Below are positions 20,703 through 30,586 of a DNA stretch of 64,000 nucleotides, in pieces. The notes beneath the pieces were generated by a model, which worked only from the letters and a program-made list of their open reading frames with translations, had not been told where the DNA came from and made no database searches. Numbering within the stretch: position 1 is the stretch's first letter; each line of letters starts with the position of its first letter. Origin of the DNA: Acidipila sp. EB88 (GTDB taxonomy: Bacteria > Acidobacteriota > Terriglobia > Terriglobales > Acidobacteriaceae); the NCBI RefSeq assembly GCF_003858395.1, contig NZ_QWEV01000005.1, forward strand, positions 2,790,001 to 2,854,000. The letters run 5' to 3'. The position numbers were made by a program, and so were the translations under genes.

Positions 20703-23700
20703 GTCTTTCCCGCCCATTTATCGACCGGCCCGTCGCCACAACGTTGCTGACCGTTGCCATTGCGATCGCCGGCATCATCGGCTACACGGTGCTGCCGGTC
20801 TCGCCCCTGCCCCAGGTCGACTTCCCGACGATCCAGGTGCAGGCATCGCTGCCGGGTGCGAGCGCCGAGATCATGGCGTCTTCGATCGCCACGCCCCTCG
20901 AGCGGCAGTTCTCGCACATCGCGGCCGTCACCGAGATGTCGTCGTCCAGTTCGCTCGGCTCGACCAACATCACTTTGCAGTTCGATCTGAACCGCGACAT
21001 CGACGGCGCGGCGCGCGACGTGGAAGCGGCGATCAACTCCGCCCGCACTTACCTGCCGACCAACCTGCCCGGCAACCCTACCTATCGCAAGGTCAATCCT
21101 GCTGACTCGCCGATCGTGATCATCGGCCTGACCTCCAACAAGTACGACACGGCCAAGCTGTACGACATTGCGTCCACCGTCATCCAGCAGCGCCTTTCGC
21201 AGCTCCCCGGCGTCGGTCTCGTCAACGTGGGCGGCGGCGCGCTGCCATCGGTTCGCGTCGAGGCCAACCCGATGCAGCTCGAAAGCTACGGGCTGACCCT
21301 TGCCGACATCGACTCGACGCTCTCCACGCAGAACACCGATGTGGCCCGCGGCCGCTTCGAGGATGGAACGCAGCGCGTCGATCTCGTCACCAACGGGCAG
21401 ATCTCCAAGGCCGAGCAGTACCGCCCCCTCATCGTCGGCTACCACAATGGAGCCGCGGTGCGTCTGCAGGATGTCGCCGAGGTGCTGGACGCCACGCAGA
21501 ACGTGCGCGCCGCCGGCTATCTCAACGGCGTGCAGTCCGTCACCGTGATCATCACGCGCTCGCCCGGCGCCAACATCATCCAGACGGTGAACCAGATCCG
21601 CTCGGCGCTGCCATCGATCCAGGCGTCGATCCCGCAGGGCATCAACGCCACCATCGTGCTTGATCGAACCACCACCATCCGCGCCTCGGTTGAGAACGTG
21701 GAAGAAACACTCATCTTCTCGATCGTGCTGGTAATCGGCGTAGTGTTCGTGTTCCTTCGCAACCCGCGCGCCACGCTGATTCCCGCGGTTGCCGTGCCGG
21801 TTTCGCTGATCGGCACCTTCGCGGTGATGTACCTGCTCAACTACTCGCTCGACAACCTGTCGCTAATGGCGCTCACCATCGCAACCGGTTTCGTGGTCGA
21901 TGACGCGATCGTGGTGATGGAGAATATCTCGCGCTTCATCGAGGACGGCTACCCGCCGAGGGAGGCTGCCCTCAAGGGCGCAAGCGAAATTGGCTACACC
22001 GTGCTCACGATCTCTATTTCGCTGATCGCCGTGTTCATCCCCATCCTGTTGATGGGCGGCATCGTGGGCCGCCTATTCCGCGAGTTTGCCGTGGTGCTCT
22101 CGACCGCGATCCTCGTGTCGATGGTGGTCTCTCTTACCACCACGCCGATGATGTGCGCGTACCTGCTCAAGTACCACCCCAAGGACGAGAAGCATAACTG
22201 GATGTACCGCCTCAGTGAGCGCGGTTTCGACTTCATCCTCAAGATCTATCGCGTCTCGCTCACCTGGGTGCTGGATAACCCCGGCATCACCATCGTTGTG
22301 CTGCTGCTCACCGTGGCAATGAACGTGATGCTGTTCATCCGCGTACCCAAGGGCTTCTTCCCGGAGCAGGATACTGGCGTCATCTTCGGCGGGCTGCAGG
22401 GTCCATACGACGCTTCGTTCACCGCGATGAACAAGTCGGTGCAGCAGATCGTCAAGATCATCAAGGCCGACCCGGCAGTTGCCAATGTCAACGCCTACAC
22501 AGGCGGCAACGGCGGCACCAATGGCGGTTTCGTGTTTCTCGCGCTCAAGCCGCTCGGCAATGACAAGAACGACAAGAGCGTGCGCCAGGCCAGCGCGATG
22601 CAGGTGATCGCGCGCCTGCGGCCCAAGTTCGATCGCCTGCCGATTGCTTCGGTCTTTCTGCAGCCCGCGCAGGACATTCGTGTCGGCGGCCGCTCCGGCA
22701 ACGCGCTGTACCAGTACACGATCGTGGGCGACTCGCTCCCGCTGCTCAACTACTGGTCGCCGCTGCTGCTTGAAAACATGAAGAAGCTGCCCCAGCTAGC
22801 GGACGTCAACTCCGACGCCGAGCAGGGCGGTCTTTCCGCGTACGTGGACTATGACCGTGTCACCGCTGCCCGGCTCGGACTCACACCCACCGCCATCGAT
22901 GCGGGCCTGTACGCGGCCTTCGGACAGTCGGAAGTGTCGTTGATCCGCACGCAGCTGAACCAGTACTACGTCGTGCTTGAAGTAGCGCCGAAGTACTGGC
23001 AGTCACCCGAGGGCCTCAAGACGATCTACCTGCAGGGCACTGGTGCAAACGGGGCGGTACCGCTCAACTCGTTCACCAAGACCCATGTGACGACCACCTC
23101 GCTGACGCTGAACCATACGGGTCTGTTCCCATCGACCACGGTGTCGTTCAACCTCGCGCCCAACGTCGCTCTGTCTGACGCCACGGCCGCGATCCAGCAG
23201 ATGCAGGACAAACTCGGCACACCGGCGACAGTGCGCGGCTCGGCCTCCGGCACCCTGCAGGCCTTCCAAGCCTCGCTCAAGACGGAGCCCCTGCTCATCC
23301 TCACGGCGTTGCTGGCGGTGTATATCGTTCTCGGCATTCTGTACGAAAGCCTGGTGCACCCCATCACGATCATCTCGACGCTGCCGTCGGCCAGCGTCGG
23401 CGCGCTGATCGCGCTTGAGTTCACCAATACCGATCTGAGCGTCATTGCGATCATTGGCATTGTGCTGCTGATCGGCATCGTGAAAAAGAACGCGATCATG
23501 ATGATCGACTTCGCGCTGGCTGCCGAGCGCGAGCGGGGCATGTCCACTTCCGACGCGATCTTCGAGGCGTGCATGCTGCGCTTCCGCCCCATCATGATGA
23601 CCACGATGGCTGCGCTATTCGGCGCGCTACCCCTGGCTTTCGGCACCGGCACCGGCTCCGAACTGCGCAGGCCGCTGGGTATTTCGATCGTGGGCGGCCT

Positions 23701-23845
23701 GCTGGTTTCGCAGGCGCTGACGCTGTACACCACACCTGTCATCTATCTGTACCTGGATCGCCTGCGTCTGCGCTTCACCCGCAAAGGCAGCCACGACTCC
23801 TTCCACCCGGCTGAGGCTGCAGTGCAGGCCGAGCGTGCCCATTGA
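20699..23845 (+). CDS. mdtC: RND efflux permease, MdtC/MuxC-like
   Basis: The 1048-residue HAE1-type pump begins [20 protein letters not shown], has the TM4 aspartate pair in [34 protein letters not shown], and [20 protein letters not shown]. Two adjacent, different RND permeases sharing one adaptor is the MdtABC/MuxABC arrangement, in which the pumps form a B2C heterotrimer. In MdtBC the proton-conducting role is mostly carried by one subunit, but both copies here keep the two aspartates. Its docking-domain loop is normal length ([17 protein letters not shown]). The ATG overlaps the previous stop (ATGA), and the outer-membrane factor begins 11 bp after its stop. Confidence 0.96.
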   Translation: MSLSRPFIDRPVATTLLTVAIAIAGIIGYTVLPVSPLPQVDFPTIQVQASLPGASAEIMASSIATPLERQFSHIAAVTEMSSSSSLGSTNITLQFDLNRDIDGAARDVEAAINSARTYLPTNLPGNPTYRKVNPADSPIVIIGLTSNKYDTAKLYDIASTVIQQRLSQLPGVGLVNVGGGALPSVRVEANPMQLESYGLTLADIDSTLSTQNTDVARGRFEDGTQRVDLVTNGQISKAEQYRPLIVGYHNGAAVRLQDVAEVLDATQNVRAAGYLNGVQSVTVIITRSPGANIIQTVNQIRSALPSIQASIPQGINATIVLDRTTTIRASVENVEETLIFSIVLVIGVVFVFLRNPRATLIPAVAVPVSLIGTFAVMYLLNYSLDNLSLMALTIATGFVVDDAIVVMENISRFIEDGYPPREAALKGASEIGYTVLTISISLIAVFIPILLMGGIVGRLFREFAVVLSTAILVSMVVSLTTTPMMCAYLLKYHPKDEKHNWMYRLSERGFDFILKIYRVSLTWVLDNPGITIVVLLLTVAMNVMLFIRVPKGFFPEQDTGVIFGGLQGPYDASFTAMNKSVQQIVKIIKADPAVANVNAYTGGNGGTNGGFVFLALKPLGNDKNDKSVRQASAMQVIARLRPKFDRLPIASVFLQPAQDIRVGGRSGNALYQYTIVGDSLPLLNYWSPLLLENMKKLPQLADVNSDAEQGGLSAYVDYDRVTAARLGLTPTAIDAGLYAAFGQSEVSLIRTQLNQYYVVLEVAPKYWQSPEGLKTIYLQGTGANGAVPLNSFTKTHVTTTSLTLNHTGLFPSTTVSFNLAPNVALSDATAAIQQMQDKLGTPATVRGSASGTLQAFQASLKTEPLLILTALLAVYIVLGILYESLVHPITIISTLPSASVGALIALEFTNTDLSVIAIIGIVLLIGIVKKNAIMMIDFALAAERERGMSTSDAIFEACMLRFRPIMMTTMAALFGALPLAFGTGTGSELRRPLGISIVGGLLVSQALTLYTTPVIYLYLDRLRLRFTRKGSHDSFHPAEAAVQAERAH

Positions 23846-23856
23846 GGATCTCCCGT

Positions 23857-25479
23857 ATGAACTCCCAACCTGTTCAACCCGGTCGCCATCGCAGCGCCCG
23901 CATGCGCTCGCACACCGCGATCCTTCTCGCGAGCGCTACCCTGGCCCTGAGCGGCTGCAACGTAGGTCCCAAGTACGCGCCACCCAAGGCGATCGCGCCG
24001 GTGGCCACCACGTACCCCAGCGCCACTGCGCAGAACCCCGTGGTCGCCGACGATGGCAGCACCTGGAAGCCCGCAGCGCCGAGCGACACCATGCTGCGTG
24101 GCAAGTGGTGGGAGGTCTTCGGCGACCCCGAGCTGAACGGACTCGAAGAGCAGCTCGAGCAAAATAACCAGAACATTCGCCAGTCGTTTGAGCAGTTCAT
24201 GGAAGCACGCGCACTGGTGCGCGAGGCCCGCGCCGAACTGTTTCCCACTGCCAGCATCGGCCCTGCATTCAACCGTTCCCGCGCCTCGTCGAACCTCACC
24301 AACTCGTCCACTTCGACCGGCACCGGCGCGACCACCGGCACCACCTCGGGAACCACCGGCACCACCGGCACTGTCGTGACCAGTACAGGCAAGCAGAGCA
24401 CCCTGTGGGAAGCTCCGCTCGACATCAGCTGGGAGCCGGATCTCTGGGGCCGCATCCGCAACACGATTCGCGAAGACCAGTACACAGCGCAGGTAAGCGC
24501 GGCTGACCTTGAGAACGAGCGGCTGACCGAAGAGGCGGCGCTTGCAGAAGCCTTCTTCGAACTGCACGGCGAAGACGCCCTGCAGGCCGTGTTGAACAGC
24601 ACCGTCGACGCGGACCGTGAAAGCCTGCGCATCACCCAGGGTCTTTACGAGACCGGCGTCGATGACCAGATCTCCGTGATCGAAGCGCAGACCACGCTGC
24701 AAAGCGCCGAAGCGCTGGCGATCGCGGTGGCCGCGCCACGTGCCCAGTATGAGCACGCCATCGCGCTTTTGATTGGTAAGCCAGCCACCGACTTTCGCAT
24801 GCCGGTGCGTGGCGTCATGGCTTCGCCACCACCAATCCCGATCGGCGTACCGTCGCAGTTGATCGAGCGCAGGCCCGATGTGGCGGCAGCGGAACGCACC
24901 ATGGCCGCGGCCAATGCGCAGATCGGCGTTGCCACCGCTGCTTTCTTCCCGCAGCTTACGCTGTCTGCCTCGGGCGGCTTTGAGAGCTCGACATTCAAGC
25001 ACTGGTTCGACTGGCCGAGTCGCTTCTGGTCCATCGGACCCACGTTCTCGCAGCCCATCTACCAGGCCGGCATCCGCGATGCGCTGCACCAGTACGCCGC
25101 TACCTACAACGCCGATGTGGCTGCCTACCAAGAGACCGTGCTGACGGCCTTCCAGCAGGTGGAAGACTACCTCGCCGAGACGCGGATCTACTCACAGCAG
25201 ATTGCCAAGCAGAAGGAAGCCGTGGCTTCTTCGCAGAAGTATGCAAGTCTCGCGCTCGATCGTTATAAGACCGGTCTCGATCCGTACCTCGACGTGATCA
25301 CCGCGCAGAACACGCTGCTGGGCGACCAGCAGACGCTCTACACCACGCAGATCCAGCAGATGACCGCTGCGGTGCAACTGGTACAGGCGCTGGGCGGCGG
25401 CTGGGATGCAAGTGAGCTGCCCACGCCGAAGCAGGTGGAAGCAAAGCCAACCGCTGCGGAAGTCGCCCCGGCACACTAG
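23857..25479 (+). CDS. Outer-membrane efflux lipoprotein (NodT/TolC family)
   Basis: The 540-residue protein has a lipoprotein signal with lipobox LSGC (ATLALSGCNVGPKY), so it should be acylated and inserted in the outer membrane. Two OEP repeats follow: LEQNNQNIRQSFEQFMEARA and, later, ISVIEAQTTLQSAEALAIAV, then the mirrored set near the C-terminus (GLDPYLDVITAQNTLLGDQQ). It is the exit duct of the RND system encoded just upstream. A run rich in Thr, Gly and Ser (about residues 150-185) is inserted before WEPDLWGRIRNTI, where TolC relatives have a surface-exposed loop. The ATG at 23857 has GAGG 8 nt upstream and was preferred over a TTG at 23842. A strong terminator follows. Confidence 0.95.
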   Translation: MNSQPVQPGRHRSARMRSHTAILLASATLALSGCNVGPKYAPPKAIAPVATTYPSATAQNPVVADDGSTWKPAAPSDTMLRGKWWEVFGDPELNGLEEQLEQNNQNIRQSFEQFMEARALVREARAELFPTASIGPAFNRSRASSNLTNSSTSTGTGATTGTTSGTTGTTGTVVTSTGKQSTLWEAPLDISWEPDLWGRIRNTIREDQYTAQVSAADLENERLTEEAALAEAFFELHGEDALQAVLNSTVDADRESLRITQGLYETGVDDQISVIEAQTTLQSAEALAIAVAAPRAQYEHAIALLIGKPATDFRMPVRGVMASPPPIPIGVPSQLIERRPDVAAAERTMAAANAQIGVATAAFFPQLTLSASGGFESSTFKHWFDWPSRFWSIGPTFSQPIYQAGIRDALHQYAATYNADVAAYQETVLTAFQQVEDYLAETRIYSQQIAKQKEAVASSQKYASLALDRYKTGLDPYLDVITAQNTLLGDQQTLYTTQIQQMTAAVQLVQALGGGWDASELPTPKQVEAKPTAAEVAPAH

Positions 25480-25517
25480 CTGCGTGCGCAGGCCGTGCAG
25501 GCCGTACGTTGTGTCAT

Positions 25518-25563
25518 GCAAGGCAGAAGAGGCGTCCCTCGCGGGACGCCTCTTCTGCCTTGC
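25518..25563. terminator. Bidirectional rho-independent terminator
   Basis: A perfect 21-bp stem (arm GCAAGGCAGAAGAGGCGTCCC) with a TCGC tetraloop lies between the convergent ends of the efflux operon (25479) and the porin-like gene (25577). T-rich stretches occur within both distal arms. Confidence 0.9.
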
Positions 25564-25576
25564 ACGTGCAGCAGGT

Positions 25577-27475
25577 TTACGGCAGGTAGTAGCGGATGTT
25601 GGTCTCGATCACGTTGTCGATCGCCTTGGGTGAGGTGCCGGTCGAACCGGACCAGAGCGCGCGCTCAATCCACGAGTACTGCAGGCCCGAACGGAAGCGG
25701 CCCATCGGTCCCTTGTAGAAGTAGTAGTCGGTGCCGATCGTGCCTTCGGTCACATCCTTGTTGGAGCCGGCGCAGTTGGCCGGGCTGCCTGGCAGGTAGC
25801 CGACAGTCTGTACCGGATTGGTGCCGGAGGTTGCCGTCGCCGTAGGAGCAACCGCGGTGTAGCAGCCGGTGTTGTTTGCCGTCTTCAGACCATAGCCCAC
25901 AAAGCCGCCGCCGTCGGCGAAGATCCGGCGCTGTGCACCTTCCACACCCCAGTCGGAGTAGACATCGATACGCGGTGTCGCGTGGAGGAAGATCTCGCCC
26001 AGGGCTGCATAGTTATGCAGCGGAGCGAACACGCCGTTCTGGCGAACGGTGGTGTCCGGCAGCTGCGCCGAAGCGTAGCGACCGATCCCGTCGCCGTACA
26101 GGCCGTGCAGCGCGATCTCAACCTTCTTCTGCATGGCGTAGCCACGCACGCCGCCGCCGATCCCGCCGGCAAACGTGGTGTTGTTGTAGGCGCCCGCCGC
26201 CGAAGCCGCTGCGCCTGCTGCCGTCTGCACCGGGTACACGCGGTTGCGCAGGAAGGAGCCGATGGCGAACAGCTCAGCATGCCCGTACTTGTTCTGGTAG
26301 GCGATCTTGCCGATCAGGTCCGGGGCAAGGTTGTAGCTGTAGGTGGTCGACGCGTTGAACAGTCCGCCGTTGGTGCCGGCGGCGCCCGCAACGTAGTTGG
26401 TGGGGCAGGCAGCGGCCACGGCTGCCGTGGTGCCGGCGGCTGGGGTCACGTTGCCGGTCGCGATACAGCTGGGCGTGATCAACTGCGACTGCTCGACCGA
26501 GGCGCCGACCCACAGCTTGTTGCCGAAGTTCTGCGTCACGCGGAAGCCGGGCTGACGCGCCCACACAAAGCCGACGTTGTACTGGGGATCGATCGTGTCC
26601 GGCAGGATCTCGCTCTTGTTGTCGAGACCCTGGCGGGTTTCAGTCGCCAGCGTCCACTGCTGACCACCGGTGAACGTCAGGCCGCTGTTCAAGGCTGCCT
26701 GCGCCCACAGCTGGCGCTCACGCACCACGTAGCTGTTGGACTGGTTGTCGTTGGAGGTGATGCCGGCGCCGAGCCAGTCCATTTCGTAGTACGCCTGCAG
26801 CGTGGCCGAGTTGAGCCTGCCAATCGCACTCAGCGCGAGGCGCGACTGGCGGCCCGAGGCGAAGAACTCGCTCATCTGCCCGGCATCTGCGCCCGAGAAC
26901 GGGACGGACAGGAACGGGGTGTTGATGTCGGAACCGGTCGCGCGGGTGCGGTCCACGGTGGCGAATTCGATGAAGGAGTTCGTGAACGAGAGCCCGACGC
27001 CCTTGAAGTGGATCAGGTCAGGCGTTTCGATGGCCTTCTTGGTCGCGGCCTGGTCGGTCTGGATCGTGGTCGCGAGCGAGGCATTGTTGGCCTGCAGATC
27101 GCTGACCGAACCCTGGAGGCTGGCCACGGCGGTGGCATTCTGGGCGGTAGCCGCCTGCTGCGCGTTCACCGCGTCCATGGCCTGCTGCGTCGCCTGCTGT
27201 GCGGCCATCTGCGACTGCTGCTGCACCTGCTGGAGCTGGGCATCGCGTGCGCTCAGCTGCTGCTGCAGGTTGTCGATCTGCGAACGCTGCGCGGCCATGT
27301 CACTGCGGAGCTGCTCGATCTGCGACTGCACGGTCGGCTTCGCACTGCGCTTGACGCGCACGTGCTTGGTCGTCTTGGGAGCGGGTGCTGGCTCAGCAGC
27401 AAACGCCGCATGCGCTTGTCCGGCTACTGCCGACGCCAGAACCAGGCTGGCCAGCGCTTTCAAATTCATCTTCAT
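25577..27475 (-). CDS. Large outer-membrane porin-like protein with N-terminal coiled coil
   Basis: The 632-residue protein has a cleavable signal (MKMNLKALASLVLASAVAGQ, then AHA). A basic linker is followed by a Gln/Ala-rich coiled coil (about residues 50-145, with QIEQLRSDMAAQRSQIDNLQ), then alternating beta strands to a terminal aromatic ending RYYLP. This matches trimeric porins in which an N-terminal coiled coil contacts peptidoglycan and a C-terminal beta barrel forms the pore. The coiled coil has no S-layer homology motif that I can recognise. Cysteine-containing loops (ITPSCIATG, AACPTNY, TGCYT, ANCAGS) may form disulfides. The start was moved to MKMNLK, which has AGAGG upstream. Substrate specificity is unknown. 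Confidence 0.8.
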   Translation of the reverse strand: MKMNLKALASLVLASAVAGQAHAAFAAEPAPAPKTTKHVRVKRSAKPTVQSQIEQLRSDMAAQRSQIDNLQQQLSARDAQLQQVQQQSQMAAQQATQQAMDAVNAQQAATAQNATAVASLQGSVSDLQANNASLATTIQTDQAATKKAIETPDLIHFKGVGLSFTNSFIEFATVDRTRATGSDINTPFLSVPFSGADAGQMSEFFASGRQSRLALSAIGRLNSATLQAYYEMDWLGAGITSNDNQSNSYVVRERQLWAQAALNSGLTFTGGQQWTLATETRQGLDNKSEILPDTIDPQYNVGFVWARQPGFRVTQNFGNKLWVGASVEQSQLITPSCIATGNVTPAAGTTAAVAAACPTNYVAGAAGTNGGLFNASTTYSYNLAPDLIGKIAYQNKYGHAELFAIGSFLRNRVYPVQTAAGAAASAAGAYNNTTFAGGIGGGVRGYAMQKKVEIALHGLYGDGIGRYASAQLPDTTVRQNGVFAPLHNYAALGEIFLHATPRIDVYSDWGVEGAQRRIFADGGGFVGYGLKTANNTGCYTAVAPTATATSGTNPVQTVGYLPGSPANCAGSNKDVTEGTIGTDYYFYKGPMGRFRSGLQYSWIERALWSGSTGTSPKAIDNVIETNIRYYLP

Positions 27476-27614
27476 GGGGCCTCTCAAATGGAAGAACAAA
27501 AGCAGGTCTAGTTTTGGGCATTCCGCCATGCGCGGTACGGTCTTTGCTGTTGCCCAAACGCCCTTATCGTCCCAGACTCTTGTTACAGCTTTGAGAAAAG
27601 CGGCCCGCCCGCGC

Positions 27615-27643
27615 GAGAAAGACCCGGTGATCGGGCCTTTCTC
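27615..27643 (-). terminator. Terminator-like hairpin after the PIG-L gene
   Basis: On the minus strand GAGAAAGGCCCG pairs with CGGGTCTTTCTC around ATCAC (12 bp, one G-T wobble), 33 bp after the deacetylase stop. The descending arm ends CTTTCTC, but no long T run follows. Confidence 0.55.
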
Positions 27644-27675
27644 CCCAGGCGTTATCTATTCAGTGCGGGCAGGCG

Positions 27676-30555
27676 TCACTGCGGACGCGGGTTACCCTGG
27701 CTGACCAGGTTGGCCAGCAGGCGGTAAGCGCCGGGTACGCCCTCAGTGAGCTGCCGGTACAGTGCCAGTGCTACGTACACATACCGGCCGCGTCCGACCG
27801 AGGTAACGAGCAGCCCGCCCTGCTGCACGTCCTGACCCGGGTCGGCGGTGGCCAGCAGCGGCGTCCAGCCCGCTGCCCACGAGGCAGCGAAGCCGTGGCC
27901 CCGCTCCTCCACCCAGCCGTCAAAGTCCGCCGGGCTGATCCGGTTCGGCGTGGTGAGCAGCGGGTCGTGGCTGTTGAGCAGCGCCACCGGCGCATGCTCA
28001 TCCACCACGCGAGCCGGGCTGCTGCCCAGTTGCAGGGGCAGTGGCGCACCCGGGAAGTCGCCGCTCTGGTACTGCACCACCACGGTTCCGCCTGCGGCTG
28101 CAAACCGCTGCAGCGCCGGGCTCGCCGCGCCCAGCGCCGGCACCGCCGTGTAGGTGCGCACGCCCAGCACAATGGTCCCGTACCCGGCCAGGTCCCAATG
28201 CTGGAGGTCCGCTGCCGTCAGCAGGTCCACCGTGCAGCCCAGCGCCCGCAGCGCCGCCGGTACCTCGTCGCCGGTACCCATCACGTAGCCAATGCGCGTC
28301 CCGGGCGAGACTGCTACCTCCACGGGCCGAACCACCAGTGTCGCGGGGCGGTACAGGTTGGTCGGCACGAGCCCGCTGTAGCCCGCCGTGGCGAAGCCGC
28401 TCGTGTACTCCGTGTTGCCGGTGCGCGCCGTCGCCTGCAGCGTTGCCTGCCCGGGTTTCCCGGCAGGCGCACGCACCGTGAACTGCTGGCTCGCCTGCTC
28501 GCCCGGTTGCAGGGTCCGCGTGGCCACCGCGGGCTCCACGAGCCACCCGGCCGGGGCATGCAGTGCGAGCGTGGCGTCGGCCGGCTCGGCGGCGGCTTCG
28601 TTTGCCACCCCCACTTCGACACGCAGCTCCTGGCGTCCCGATGGCAGAATGGCCACCGCTTCCGGCAGGGTCACCGAGAGTCCCGGGGTCACCACCAGCG
28701 GCGTCATCAACGTCCCGGGCCCATGCTGGCGCTCCACCCCCTGCGCCACCTCTGCGACGTGCAGCGGGACGCCCTGGTAGCGGAAGTCAGCAAAGCCCGA
28801 CACCGGGTAGGGCGCGGTGCTTTGTCCCAGCAGGGACGGATCCGCGACGTCGTAGAAGGGCTGTGCGATCGAAGGCCGGCTGAAGTAGGGTGCGGTCGGC
28901 GCGGCGTTGCGCGGCACCGTGACGGCGAAGATCGCCTCGCCTACCCCGGATTGCGCGCGGTTCAGCCCGGGAGCCTCGGTGCGGGTGACCTCCCAGTGCT
29001 CGCCGGACGGCGTTGCGAGCCCGGTGCGCTCAAGCGCAAGCTCTCCAGTCGCGCTCCATGGCTCCGCGGCCGTGACGTGCAACCGCACGTCGAACGGCTC
29101 GCCGGGCGTGACATGCGTGCGTGTGAGCTCAGGGTAAAGGCCGAACGCGCGCGGCTTTGCCCCGCGGAGATCGCGTTCGGGCGCCGGCGTCAACAGCGCG
29201 TCGAGATGGAGCCCGAGCGCCTCCACCAGCGCCGTGTTGAATTGCACAAGCTTGATGCGCAGCTCGTGCGTGAGATCGGCCTTGCTGTCGGTGGTGAGGT
29301 TGCTGGATGCCACCTCCGCCAGCAGCGCTTGCGTCGCCAGGTAACCCTCGCGCAGATCGGGTGCGATCCGCGCCGGCATGGCCGGGGTATAGGCAAGAAA
29401 TGCATGCGTTGCGGCATGGTCGATACGCTCGAGACCGGCACGCACGAACGAGGCATCGCCCGTTACAGGATGTGCCAGCAGCGCCATGCCGGGCAGGGAA
29501 GTGTCGATGCCAGTGAAGAAGCCCGTGCTCCCCGGGTCGCTCGCCTTCGCGTCGGCAGGTACGACGCGCGAGCCGAACCGGTGATACTCCACCGAGTCAG
29601 GCCCTGCCAGCGGCGGATTGCCCCCACCGTACTGCGACTTCTGCAGCCCCCAGCCTTCGCGGGCCATCTGCAGGTACGACCTTCCGAGCACCGGGTCGAA
29701 CATCCCCTCGGGGATCGATACATCTGCCGTCGGCGCTGTGGCAAAGTGTTCGCCGGTGACGTAGTTGGTGAAGCTCGTCGGCGCCCACGTGTCCGTGGCG
29801 TAGTCGTACATGCCTTTGCCCGTCACCGGGGCAAACGGCACGCGGCCAAACACCGCGAGCGGCTTCCAGGGCCGCAGCCCGGCGGCAATCTGGTCCGGAA
29901 AGACATCCGGGTCGCCGGCGGCATTGAACGCCTCCTGCGCCATCTGCCCCGCGACCTGGTGATGCCCATGCCCGTCGGTGACCGCGCCGAGAAACACCGA
30001 GCACAGCACCAGCGGCCTCTGCTCACGCACGGCTCGCACCACGTCGCGCAGCACCCGGTCGTGTCCCCACTGTGCAAACGCTTCGTCCTTGGTCTTGGAG
30101 AAGCCGTAATCCGCCTCGGTGCCCCAGATCTGCTCGGTGCCGGAGTAGCGGTCGGCGGCCAGCAGTTCCTGCGTCCGCACGAGGCCCAGCGCATCGTAGC
30201 TCTCGCCCGACATGGCGTTCTGACCGCCCTCGCCCCGCGTCAGGGTAAGCAGCGCCGTGCGCGCGCCGGCGCCGCGCGACTCGTAGGCCATCATGCCGCC
30301 GTCCTCGTCATCGGGGTGCGCCACGATCATCAGGAGGCTTGCCCAGGTGCGCAGCTTGGCAAGGGATTGCGCCAGCCCGTCGGCGCCCCGGTCCTCGGGC
30401 AGCGGCTGCGCCTGCACCGCGGGCGCGAGCGAGGTGGCCCATGGAACGGACTGGGCCCCGGCCGGGATCAGCGATTGCGTGGCGACGAGCAGCAGGGTAA
30501 GTGCGGCGGCCTGGCGTGAGGAGCGACGGCGAGCGGGCGAGGCGGAAGCAGGCAA
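27676..30555 (-). CDS. Secreted PIG-L family (LmbE-like) deacetylase with large C-terminal region
   Basis: After a signal peptide (AALTLLLVATQSLIPAGAQS), the PIG-L domain starts with LLMIVAHPDDEDGGMMAYES. HPDD is the zinc-binding and catalytic motif, and the second zinc histidine lies in DGHGHHQVAG. LmbE-fold enzymes remove acetyl groups from N-acetylglucosamine-type sugars. The protein is about 959 residues, far longer than the roughly 250-residue catalytic domain; the rest looks like beta-sandwich and Rossmann-like modules (for example GTRIGYVMGTGDEVPAALRA near residue 750). It is probably periplasmic or exported. The start is uncertain: TTG at 30555 with AGGGG upstream fits the signal peptide best. 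The permease gene diverges only 31 bp away. Confidence 0.85.
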   Translation of the reverse strand: MPASASPARRRSSRQAAALTLLLVATQSLIPAGAQSVPWATSLAPAVQAQPLPEDRGADGLAQSLAKLRTWASLLMIVAHPDDEDGGMMAYESRGAGARTALLTLTRGEGGQNAMSGESYDALGLVRTQELLAADRYSGTEQIWGTEADYGFSKTKDEAFAQWGHDRVLRDVVRAVREQRPLVLCSVFLGAVTDGHGHHQVAGQMAQEAFNAAGDPDVFPDQIAAGLRPWKPLAVFGRVPFAPVTGKGMYDYATDTWAPTSFTNYVTGEHFATAPTADVSIPEGMFDPVLGRSYLQMAREGWGLQKSQYGGGNPPLAGPDSVEYHRFGSRVVPADAKASDPGSTGFFTGIDTSLPGMALLAHPVTGDASFVRAGLERIDHAATHAFLAYTPAMPARIAPDLREGYLATQALLAEVASSNLTTDSKADLTHELRIKLVQFNTALVEALGLHLDALLTPAPERDLRGAKPRAFGLYPELTRTHVTPGEPFDVRLHVTAAEPWSATGELALERTGLATPSGEHWEVTRTEAPGLNRAQSGVGEAIFAVTVPRNAAPTAPYFSRPSIAQPFYDVADPSLLGQSTAPYPVSGFADFRYQGVPLHVAEVAQGVERQHGPGTLMTPLVVTPGLSVTLPEAVAILPSGRQELRVEVGVANEAAAEPADATLALHAPAGWLVEPAVATRTLQPGEQASQQFTVRAPAGKPGQATLQATARTGNTEYTSGFATAGYSGLVPTNLYRPATLVVRPVEVAVSPGTRIGYVMGTGDEVPAALRALGCTVDLLTAADLQHWDLAGYGTIVLGVRTYTAVPALGAASPALQRFAAAGGTVVVQYQSGDFPGAPLPLQLGSSPARVVDEHAPVALLNSHDPLLTTPNRISPADFDGWVEERGHGFAASWAAGWTPLLATADPGQDVQQGGLLVTSVGRGRYVYVALALYRQLTEGVPGAYRLLANLVSQGNPRPQ

Positions 30556-30586
30556 AGACACCCCTGAAGTGTACAATCCGCTGACG

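Noticed and set aside
27895..30519. Plus-strand frame of 874 codons opposite the PIG-L gene
   Set aside because: Arg/His/Gln-rich antisense frame with no signal or domain; the minus-strand gene has a clear HPDDE motif.
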